5,783 bases of DNA from Desulfofustis sp. (GTDB taxonomy: Bacteria; Desulfobacterota; Desulfobulbia; Desulfobulbales; Desulfocapsaceae). Below are positions 1 to 5,583 of this stretch, one piece after another (position 1 is the stretch's first letter; each line of letters begins with the position of its first letter). The stretch lies in the NCBI GenBank assembly GCA_030604345.1, contig JAUVWB010000124.1, positions 1 to 5,783 of the forward strand, in the 5' to 3' direction. Position numbers and translations under genes: made by a program. A model generated the notes under the pieces. The model was not told the origin of the DNA. It worked only from the letters and a program-made list of their open reading frames with translations, and made no database searches.

Positions 1-398
1 ATGCCCTGGTCGCCGATTTCGCCACCAGCATGCCGGGTGGAGCGCATATGGTTTTTGTCGTGGCCGCCCTGTTCGTCTTTTTTATGGGCATGTTCCTCGA
101 ACCCGGCGCCGTCATTTTTCTGGCCGTGCCGATCATTGCCCCCATCCTCGCCAAACTGGGTTTTGAACCCCTCTGGATTGGCCTGGTTATCAATGTCATT
201 TTACAGACGGCTTACATCTCCCCGCCCTTTGGGTTCAGCCTCTTTTATCTGAAAGGGTGTACTCCAGACAGCATTGACATTGTCGAGATCTACAAGTCCA
301 GTGCACCCCTTCTGCTCTTACAGGCGTTGTGCGTCACGCTGATTTTTCTCTTTCCGCAACTGGTTATGTGGTTGCCCAAGTATCTGCTTAATTTATAA
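1..398 (+). CDS. dctM: TRAP transporter large permease DctM, C-terminal part (5' end outside window)
   Basis: The reading frame is open from the left edge (first full codon at base 3) and ends with TAA at 396-398, giving 131 residues. They are strongly hydrophobic, with membrane segments at about 15-33, 36-52, 57-83 and 102-127 of the fragment. Family-typical sequence is visible: a FFMGMFLEPGA stretch followed by a proline-rich PIIAPIL segment, and ISPPFGFSLFYLKG at 72-85, which matches the conserved end of DctM proteins. DctM is the 12-13-helix inner-membrane subunit that moves the solute inward using an ion gradient, with the small subunit DctQ and a periplasmic binding protein. The PPFGF-LFYLKG form is the one I associate with the TakM/FcbT3-type large permeases for organic acids; this subfamily assignment is inference. 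An internal ATG at base 30 is not the real start, because the conserved protein continues upstream of it. The gene for its probable binding protein lies 289 bases downstream on the same strand. Confidence 0.93.
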   Translation, partial: ALVADFATSMPGGAHMVFVVAALFVFFMGMFLEPGAVIFLAVPIIAPILAKLGFEPLWIGLVINVILQTAYISPPFGFSLFYLKGCTPDSIDIVEIYKSSAPLLLLQALCVTLIFLFPQLVMWLPKYLLNL

Positions 399-687
399 GC
401 CGATGGTGGCATGACTTTTTAACTCAAGATTCCCCCAACAAAGGAGGTGTTATGACAGGGTGAGTTAACAGAGCTGGACACGCAGTTGCACCTATGATCG
501 GCGTCAACACACGGCTTCGAGACTGGCCGGACGGGAAATTAGGTCCATGAACCCGATTCCATGCGAAAAGCCTCAGGATTGGGAATGTTATCAGGGATTT
601 ACGTTTGACCGGCGACTGTTCAGACAAATCGACCGTTTCTTAGTGACGTCTCAACGAAACCCTCAGACAAAAGGAATACATGAAGCC
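399..687 (+). other. dctM-dctP intergenic spacer without a normal gene
   Basis: This is an unusually long gap for two subunits of one transporter. The frame of dctP stays open back to about 547, but the extra 47 residues upstream of 688 are polar and unlike a DctP N-terminus, and a proper signal peptide begins at 688, so I treat them as non-coding. No terminator hairpin with a T-run follows dctM, so transcription from dctM into dctP is possible. I see no convincing sigma-70 or sigma-54 promoter and no riboswitch that I recognise. Confidence 0.55.
440..463 (+). other. Strong Shine-Dalgarno followed by a three-codon mini-ORF (Met-Thr-Gly-stop)
   Basis: AAAGGAGGTG at 440-449 is close to a perfect anti-16S match. 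It is followed at 452 by ATG ACA GGG TGA, so translation would stop after three residues. The distance from GGAGG to ATG is four bases, slightly short. The site lies 42 bases after the dctM stop, where the next gene of the operon would be expected to begin. It could be a leader peptide, a relic of a lost gene start, or chance; the sequence alone does not decide. Confidence 0.35.
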
Positions 688-691
688 ATGA
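671..691 (+). promoter_or_regulatory. Ribosome binding site with mini-ORF Met-Lys-Pro-stop overlapping the dctP start (ATGA)
   Basis: AAGGA at 671-675 lies four bases before an out-of-frame ATG at 680 and twelve bases before the dctP ATG at 688. The first ATG reads ATG AAG CCA TGA, and its stop (689-691) overlaps the dctP start codon as ATGA. The Shine-Dalgarno is therefore placed acceptably for the mini-ORF but rather far from dctP. Ribosomes might initiate on the mini-ORF, terminate, and restart on dctP. This is inference; direct initiation at 688 with a long spacer is equally possible. Confidence 0.4.
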
Positions 692-1734
692 AAAAGACTC
701 TTATGATCCTTGTGTCGGTATTTGTTCTGCTCGTCGGAAGCCAGATGGCTTTTGCAGCGAAGGTTAACTGGAGACTGGTGACACACGCCATGCCCGGCAC
801 GGAGCAGCAGCGAATCGCCGAAGTTTTCTGCGAAACCGTAAAGACACTTTCCAATGGAGAAATCAACATTACTCCCTACCCGGCGGGCGTGCTTTTCCCC
901 GTCTTCGAGACGTTTGACAATCTGTCAAACGGCATGGTCAATGTGGGCATGGTCTACAGCGCCTATTGGCCGGGTAAAGATCCCCTGTTCAAATTCACCA
1001 CGCAACCGGGCTCGCCGCTGAGTACTTTTGCCGAAGGCGCCTACCTGGTGGAAAAGCTCGAGCCATGGTTCGAAAAGCTCTACGCCAAATATGGCATGGC
1101 CTACCTCGGGCATGCCATGGTCAGCCCTTTGTACGAGCAGCTCATGGCCGTTGTGCCCATCGACACCATTGACAAGATAAAGGGTCTGCGGATCCGCACC
1201 TCGGGTATCGGCGGAGAGTATTACAAGGCACTTGGGGCCACCACCGTTTCCCTCTCGGCCCCGGAGATCTACACGGCTTTTCAGACCAAGGCCATTGAGG
1301 CCGCGGAGTGGACCTTCTGGGAAGAAAATATGCGCATGGGATTCCACGAAGTCGTCAGCCATGTGCTTGATCCGGCCCTGCAAAACGGAACCTGCGAATA
1401 CTTCCCGCTGGTGATGAATGCCAAGAACTGGGAAAGCCTCTCGCAGGAACAGAAAGACATCATTATGGCGGCCCGTGATCGAATCCGCTACCTCTCGGCT
1501 ATGGTCTACAACGCCGAGATCAAGGCAAGGGAGAAATGGAAAGGGCTGCCCAACGTCGAAATCGTCAGCTGGAGCCCCGAAGAGCAGGCCAAGGCCCGCG
1601 CAGTAGGACACAAAGTGGTTCTCGATGAGGCCCAAAAGAGTCCTGAGGGCCAGGAATTCCTGGACATCTATCGCACCGCCCTGTGGGAACTCGGTTATAA
1701 AGAGGATGCCAAAGTTCTGGGTTATACCGAATAA
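688..1734 (+). CDS. dctP: TRAP transporter substrate-binding protein DctP (periplasmic)
   Basis: The 348-residue product has the usual length of a DctP-family solute receptor. The start at 688 is chosen because it opens directly into a signal peptide: MKK, a hydrophobic core at 5-17, and an AFA cleavage site with cutting expected near residue 23/24. The mature part contains the family features: KGLRIRTSG at 165-173, where Arg170 corresponds to the conserved arginine that binds the ligand carboxylate; the EAAEW stretch at 204-208 in the second lobe; and VMNAKNWESLS at 242-252, matching the conserved strand plus the 'W..L' helix. The EAAEW and 'CEYFPLVMN' pattern resembles the TakP/FcbT1-like branch for 2-oxo acids and related organic acids, but the actual ligand is unknown. 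The protein would collect its solute in the periplasm and deliver it to the permease whose DctM subunit ends at 398. The order permease then receptor, with a long spacer, is less common than receptor first. A strong terminator 20 bases downstream closes the unit. Confidence 0.95.
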   Translation: MKKTLMILVSVFVLLVGSQMAFAAKVNWRLVTHAMPGTEQQRIAEVFCETVKTLSNGEINITPYPAGVLFPVFETFDNLSNGMVNVGMVYSAYWPGKDPLFKFTTQPGSPLSTFAEGAYLVEKLEPWFEKLYAKYGMAYLGHAMVSPLYEQLMAVVPIDTIDKIKGLRIRTSGIGGEYYKALGATTVSLSAPEIYTAFQTKAIEAAEWTFWEENMRMGFHEVVSHVLDPALQNGTCEYFPLVMNAKNWESLSQEQKDIIMAARDRIRYLSAMVYNAEIKAREKWKGLPNVEIVSWSPEEQAKARAVGHKVVLDEAQKSPEGQEFLDIYRTALWELGYKEDAKVLGYTE

Positions 1735-1754
1735 CCGTCGATCTCCCGAAAATC

Positions 1755-1784
1755 AAAAGGGCCGCTGCAGCAGCGGCCCTTTTT
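1755..1784 (+). terminator. Intrinsic (Rho-independent) terminator of the dctM-dctP unit
   Basis: A perfect 9-bp GC-rich stem, GGGCCGCTG (1759-1767) with CAGCGGCCC (1771-1779), closes a three-base CAG loop and is followed directly by five T (1780-1784). Four A before the stem (1755-1758) can pair with the T-run, so the hairpin could also act on the opposite strand. It begins 20 bases after the dctP stop. Confidence 0.93.
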
Positions 1785-1977
1785 GTTGCTCACCTTGTTG
1801 TTCACCTGCTTTCTTCAGGGGCCTTTGAAAAGGTGCCATCTTCGCCCAATCTTATCTCTGCAGAATCACATTTTATCCATTCGATATCACATCACCTGTA
1901 CGTGCATTAATTCTGCTTGTGCGCCTCGAGCTTGAACGAAATTTCGCCTTTTCCAGACCCCCCTTTTTACTTTACGG
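1785..1977. other. Non-coding spacer between convergent genes
   Basis: This stretch separates the dctP terminator from the 3' end of the small minus-strand gene and is more AT-rich than its surroundings around 1840-1915. It holds a spaced 7-bp inverted repeat (GCAGAAT 1860-1866 with ATTCTGC 1910-1916) and a 10-base palindrome CGAAATTTCG (1937-1946). Neither is a convincing terminator or operator. I see no gene here. Confidence 0.5.
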
Positions 1978-2280
1978 TCAACCACCGAAATCGTAGTCGA
2001 ACAGGACACCTCGCTTATCGTTGAAGCGAGAACTGAGATCATGGATGCCGACCGAGGAACTGCTCACGTCCGGCCTCCACTCGGTTCGGCACTCGTTGCT
2101 CAGTTTTTCGATTCGCTCTTCGAGCTCACTCATCAGGATGTGCAGTCCGTTGATCTCCTCAAACATATGATGCTTTTTGCCGGTAGGCAGACTGTCCATT
2201 TTGGCGAGAACCTCGCTGAGTCTGCTCTTCCAGACACTGAGTTCGAGATTGACGTTCTCGCAATAATCTTTCAGATCCAT
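1978..2280 (-). CDS. Small helical (coiled-coil) protein of unknown function, 100 aa
   Basis: The start is well supported: AGGAGG (complement of 2286-2291) lies five bases before the ATG at 2280. The 100-residue product has no signal peptide or membrane segment and is probably cytoplasmic. Residues 1-31 form a predicted amphipathic helix with hydrophobic positions spaced as in a coiled coil; LPTGKK at 31-36 is a likely turn; residues 38-64 form a second helix rich in Glu, Leu and Ile (the EEINGLHILMSELEERIEKL stretch). The two helices could fold as an antiparallel hairpin. The motif TEWRP at 66-70 ends the helical part, and the tail (71-100) is Ser- and Asp-rich, low in predicted structure, ending FDYDFGG. 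I recall similar uncharacterised short proteins with a PTG turn and a C-terminal T-W-P motif from Desulfobacterota, but cannot name a function. It stands alone: 431 bases separate it from the glnE end upstream on the same strand, and the gene on its other side is convergent. A 7-bp stem-loop (2010-2030) lies within its 3' coding part. Confidence 0.82.
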   Translation of the reverse strand: MDLKDYCENVNLELSVWKSRLSEVLAKMDSLPTGKKHHMFEEINGLHILMSELEERIEKLSNECRTEWRPDVSSSSVGIHDLSSRFNDKRGVLFDYDFGG

Positions 2281-2711
2281 AACAACCTCCTCGATCGATC
2301 CGCGTCATTACCGCTGTTTTCAGCGAAACGCAGATCTCGCTTATCTTTCCGGATTCAGCGTCGTAACGCCGGCTGGGGCGTGGGTAGGCGTGAAACGTGG
2401 TTTTTCCCGGCAACGGCGAGATACCTCTGGTGGGGCTTGTGAACCGTCGTCCGCACTTCCGTCGTTTCAGCCGGCCCCCAACAGGTATACTTGTAAGGAC
2501 ACCCGAACAAAGATCAAGGTCTCATTTTTGGCGCATCCGACCCGAGCATATGCGGAGGCAAACGGACCTTGAGCCGGTAACTCCAAAGCATTCACCAATC
2601 CGGATAAACCGGTCTTTTGGAAATATAGCGCTCTGTTGAGCATCCCAGGCAGCCTTCGGAGCGTTTGGCAGGCTGGACACCGTTTTTCGCCTTGGCATCT
2701 GGCGGGGGCCT
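2281..2711. other. 431-base intergenic region between glnE and the small gene, no convincing gene
   Basis: Open frames here are short, lack ribosome binding sites, overlap the glnE end, or have compositions unlike a protein. I found no tRNA. Visible elements are a small hairpin in the leader of the small gene (CGCTG 2312-2316, TTTT, CAGCG 2321-2325), a 6-bp inverted repeat CAGCCT/AGGCTG (2650-2655 with 2670-2675) after glnE that lacks a T-run, and an interrupted stem at 2431-2480. The region should contain the promoter of the small gene and the 3' end of the glnE transcript, but I cannot point to either with confidence. Confidence 0.5.
2286..2291 (-). promoter_or_regulatory. Ribosome binding site of the small coiled-coil gene
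   Basis: On the minus strand AGGAGG is followed by five bases (TTGTT) and ATG. This near-perfect Shine-Dalgarno is the best in the window for a full gene and is the main argument that the 100-codon frame is real and starts at 2280. Confidence 0.85.
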
Positions 2712-5396
2712 TTACGCTTTCCCGAAAACCTCCGTCCATAAAGCGCGAATGGCTCTGCGTTCACCCTTTTCTTGGTCTTCCGGCAGCCAGTTGTCACCAT
2801 TGTTGAGCCGCTGCCGATGCTGTACCCGGCGCAGGGTACGATACGCATTCGCTGCCGCGCTGGCCCGGTCGCCATCGATCAAACCAAGCTCGGAGGCAAT
2901 ACGGGAGAGAGCGATGTTACCCAGGTTGGCGACCAGCTCCGGATGACGATGGGCATGGCAGAGCACCAGAAATTGAACGATAAACTCGAAATCAACCAGG
3001 CCGCCAGGATCGTCTTTGAGGTTGAACAATCCCTCTTTTGTAGGATGGCTGTCATAGAGCCGTTGCCTCATGGCCACGATCTCGGCAGCCAGCAGGTCCG
3101 GGTCGCGCTGTTGACGTAACACGTCGGTGCGGAGTTCCTCGAACCGATCGCCAACCTCCCGGTCGCCGGCAACGAAACGAGCCCGGGTCAATGCCTGGTG
3201 TTCCCACAGCCAGGCAGAGTTCAACTGGTAGGTGCGAAAGGCATCGATCTGGCTGACCAGCAAACCGGAACGGCCGTTGGGACGCAGCCGGGTATCGATC
3301 TCGAACAGCGTGCCGGCACTGGTGGTGGAGGATAGCCAGGTCATCATCCGCTGGGCCAGTTTGACGTAATTCTCGAAGGCAGCCGGATCGTCATCCCGGT
3401 AGAGGAAAATGATATCCAAGTCGGAGGCGTAGCCAAGTTCTTTGCCGCCCAGTTTACCATAGGCGATGACGGCAAAGGCCGGGAACTCCCGATGGCGTTT
3501 CCCGATCTTCCGCCAGCAGTGGTGCATGGTCTCGGCCAGTATCAGATCGGCAAGAGCCGACAGGTGATCACCGATCTCTTCCACCGCCCACTTTCCGGCG
3601 ATGTCCTGATGGAGGATTCGAAAGACCTGAGCGTGGTAGTGTTCGCGCAACAGATCCATCTGCCGCTCGGTATCCGATTCGGCAGCAGCAAGCCAGTTCC
3701 GCAACTGGGCTGCAAACTCGGGCCAGGAGGTCACCGATTCGAGGTTGCGGCCATCGAGCAGTTCATCAAGCAAGACGGGATGCCTGGCCAGGTAGTCGGC
3801 CGCCCACTTCGACACGGCAACCAACTCGATCAGACGGCGCAGGGCCTGCGGGTACTGCAGCAGCAGCGCCAGGTAGGCCTCGCGGCCGTTGATGGCCTCC
3901 ACCAAGTTCAACAGACTGAGCAGCACCCCATCCGGGTCGGGTTGCCCGCCGCTGCCTTCCACAAGCCGTGGCAACAGGCTCTCCAAACGGTTTCTGAGCT
4001 TCTCGGAGAGCTGGCGGTGACCGCCGCTCCGGCGCAATTCCGTCAGCCGCCGGGCGATCCTGCCGGAGTCACGGAAGCCGCGCCGGACGAGAGCCGACTC
4101 GATCTGTTCCAGCGGTAGCTGGCTATCCCACAATTCACTGGAGTCATCCCCCGTTTCCGCCGGCTCGCCGAACACATCCTGAAAACAATTCGACACTTGG
4201 CGCCGATGTTGTTCAAGCGCGGCCATCAGGCTCTGGCTTCCATCGTACCCCATGGCCACCGCGATACGCTGCAGTTCCTCGGCAGAGCCGGGCAGATCAT
4301 GCACCTGCGCATCATCGACGTATTGCAGCCGATGCTCGAGGTTACGCAGAAATCGATAGGCCTCCTGCAGCTGCACGACGATCGGCCGATCCAAGACACC
4401 GCACCGGCCCAAAGTCTCGAGAACCGCCAGAGTCGAGCGTTGCTGCAGGGCCGGCTCCCGGCCGCCACGGATAATCTGAAAAACCTGGGCGATAAACTCG
4501 ATCTCCCGAATACCGCCCGGCCCGAGCTTGATATTCATGGCCATTTCCCGGCGGGCGGCCTGGCGGCGGATCTGCCCATGCAACCCACGCAACCCGTTGA
4601 TTGCGCCAAAATCGAGATACTTGCGAAAGACGAACGGTTTGACGACGGCTGCCAGCCTGTCCAGCGACGAGCCGCAGAGGGGGCGTGCCTTGATCCAGGC
4701 ATATCGCTCCCAATCTCGTCCCTGCGTAATCAGATAGTGACTCAAGGCGTCGATGCTGATCGCCAACGGACCGGATTCCCCATACGGCCGAAGGCGCATG
4801 TCGACGCGAAAGACGAAACCGTCTGCGGTGACCTCGCCAAGGGCGGCAATGAGCTGGCGGCCGAGCCGGGAAAAAAATTCGAAATGAGAAAGGGGGCGAT
4901 CGCCCTGGGTCTCCCCTTCGTCGGGATAAACAAAGATCAGATCAATGTCGGATGAAACGTTGAGTTCACCGCCGCCCAGCTTGCCCATACCGAGCACGAT
5001 CAGCTGCATGGGCTGGTCACTGGTGTCCCGGGGCCCGCCATGGATACGGCTGAGCGACTGGTATAACCGGTCACAGGCATGAACCACAGCCACTTCTGCC
5101 AGACTCGACATGGCCGTGAACACTTCGTCGAGCGGTGCCAGACCAAGGAGATCGCGACAGACGGTATGGCAGACCACCCAACTGCGCAACAGGCGCAAGC
5201 CTGCCTTCAGGCATTCGTCATCCGGTGCTTCGCGCTCCAGAAACGATCGCATCTCCAGCTGGTTGAGCGGTTTGTCCAGGGATGCGGCAAGGGCTTGGGC
5301 CAGCCAGGGACGGCCATTGAGTTCCCGTTGCAGATAGCGGCTTGCCGCCAGAGCGGGAGCCAGTCTCGCGGTCAGGTCTTCGCTAGCAGCGTCCAT
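2712..5396 (-). CDS. glnE: Bifunctional glutamine synthetase adenylyltransferase/adenylyl-removing enzyme GlnE
   Basis: The 894-residue product is complete, slightly shorter than the E. coli enzyme (about 946). It has the duplicated nucleotidyltransferase layout of GlnE. The N-terminal adenylyl-removing domain has GMGKLGGGELNVSSDIDLIF at 136-155 (metal-binding Asp150 and Asp152), DMRLRPYGESG at 199-209 and LGPGGIREIEF at 291-301. The C-terminal adenylyltransferase domain repeats the pattern with AYGKLGGKELGYASDLDIIF at 645-664 (Asp659, Asp661), DTRLRPNGRSG at 701-711 and DDPGGLVDFEF at 795-805. A helical region of roughly 320-600 links them, where the family responds to PII and glutamine. GlnE attaches AMP to a tyrosine of each glutamine synthetase subunit when nitrogen is plentiful and removes it by phosphorolysis when nitrogen is scarce. 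Both catalytic centres look intact. The ATG at 5396 has no Shine-Dalgarno in front; the frame is open upstream only to a stop at 5445-5447 and has no other ATG, GTG or TTG there, so the exact start is less certain than the gene. It lies downstream of glnA on the same strand, 187 bases away. Confidence 0.97.
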   Translation of the reverse strand: MDAASEDLTARLAPALAASRYLQRELNGRPWLAQALAASLDKPLNQLEMRSFLEREAPDDECLKAGLRLLRSWVVCHTVCRDLLGLAPLDEVFTAMSSLAEVAVVHACDRLYQSLSRIHGGPRDTSDQPMQLIVLGMGKLGGGELNVSSDIDLIFVYPDEGETQGDRPLSHFEFFSRLGRQLIAALGEVTADGFVFRVDMRLRPYGESGPLAISIDALSHYLITQGRDWERYAWIKARPLCGSSLDRLAAVVKPFVFRKYLDFGAINGLRGLHGQIRRQAARREMAMNIKLGPGGIREIEFIAQVFQIIRGGREPALQQRSTLAVLETLGRCGVLDRPIVVQLQEAYRFLRNLEHRLQYVDDAQVHDLPGSAEELQRIAVAMGYDGSQSLMAALEQHRRQVSNCFQDVFGEPAETGDDSSELWDSQLPLEQIESALVRRGFRDSGRIARRLTELRRSGGHRQLSEKLRNRLESLLPRLVEGSGGQPDPDGVLLSLLNLVEAINGREAYLALLLQYPQALRRLIELVAVSKWAADYLARHPVLLDELLDGRNLESVTSWPEFAAQLRNWLAAAESDTERQMDLLREHYHAQVFRILHQDIAGKWAVEEIGDHLSALADLILAETMHHCWRKIGKRHREFPAFAVIAYGKLGGKELGYASDLDIIFLYRDDDPAAFENYVKLAQRMMTWLSSTTSAGTLFEIDTRLRPNGRSGLLVSQIDAFRTYQLNSAWLWEHQALTRARFVAGDREVGDRFEELRTDVLRQQRDPDLLAAEIVAMRQRLYDSHPTKEGLFNLKDDPGGLVDFEFIVQFLVLCHAHRHPELVANLGNIALSRIASELGLIDGDRASAAANAYRTLRRVQHRQRLNNGDNWLPEDQEKGERRAIRALWTEVFGKA

Positions 5397-5492
5397 AGGG
5401 TGGCACCGGGTAAACGACGATCGTCTTTCCGCTCGTTCCAGAATTCATGACCGAGATCGGTTCTCGCTCGAGCCTACCCGCTCCCCGCAGGC

Positions 5493-5522
5493 GGTGCAAT
5501 CGGTTTGTCGTCTGCTTGCACC
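5493..5522. repeat. Inverted repeat GGTGCAA-N16-TTGCACC in the glnE leader
   Basis: GGTGCAA (5493-5499) and TTGCACC (5516-5522) are perfect 7-base inverted copies separated by 16 bases. The repeat lies on the glnE side of the glnA terminator, about 97-126 bases before the glnE start, where a glnE promoter or operator would be expected. As RNA it could form a 7-bp stem with a large loop. The half-sites resemble those of NtrC (TGCACC/GGTGCA), but their relative orientation is the reverse of the usual NtrC dyad, so I do not call it an NtrC site. Confidence 0.4.
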
Positions 5523-5527
5523 CATAC

Positions 5528-5560
5528 AAGAAGGGGGGCCGTCGCGGCGCCCCCCTTCTT
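5528..5560 (-). terminator. Strong hairpin between glnA and glnE, probable glnA terminator
   Basis: AAGAAGGGGGG (5528-5538) pairs perfectly with CCCCCCTTCTT (5550-5560), an 11-bp stem, and inner CCG/CGG pairing can extend it across a small bulge. It lies 23 bases after the glnA stop in the glnA direction. A separate T-run after the stem is missing; only the TTCTTGT at the distal arm resembles one, so termination may be partial. Partial readthrough would give high glnA and low glnE expression. Confidence 0.75.
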
Positions 5561-5583
5561 GCTTGGCATTCAACGGTGATGCA

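Noticed and set aside
407..423. Sigma-54 promoter-like TGGCAT followed by a T-rich stretch after dctM
   Set aside because: The -24 box is acceptable, but the required GC of the -12 box is replaced by TTTAA, so it does not meet the consensus.
605..634. TTGACC as a -35 box for a dctP promoter
   Set aside because: At 16-18 bases downstream there is no -10-like hexamer (ATCGAC/TCGACC), so only half of a promoter is present.
547..687. 47-residue N-terminal extension of dctP starting at the ATG at 547
   Set aside because: The extension is polar, lacks family similarity and has no ribosome binding site; the signal peptide beginning at 688 is the normal DctP N-terminus.
925..1635. Long open frame antisense to dctP
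   Set aside because: It is a shadow of the strongly supported dctP reading frame and its translation has no recognisable domain or ribosome binding site.
1860..1916. Inverted repeat GCAGAAT/ATTCTGC between the convergent genes
   Set aside because: Seven bases with a 43-base gap in AT-rich sequence is easily expected by chance, and neither side is a promoter region.
1937..1946. Palindrome CGAAATTTCG as a terminator of the small gene
   Set aside because: The stem would be only about three pairs around an AATT loop and no T-run follows on the minus strand.
2427..2446. tRNA-like 3' end (GGTTCACAAGCCCCACCA) on the minus strand
   Set aside because: The bases before it do not form T-arm, anticodon and D-arm stems of a tRNA, and the GGTTCACAAGC part does not fit the T-loop pairing.
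2467..2739. Minus-strand 90-residue frame with a CPAC motif at the end of glnE
   Set aside because: It overlaps the glnE C-terminus, lacks a ribosome binding site, and a single CxxC pair is not enough for a zinc-binding or redox domain.
3492..4955. Two long plus-strand frames (3492-4118 and 4197-4955) opposite glnE
   Set aside because: They lie wholly inside conserved glnE sequence on the other strand; GC-rich coding sequence commonly leaves such open antisense frames, and the products are Gln/Pro/Gly-rich without domains.
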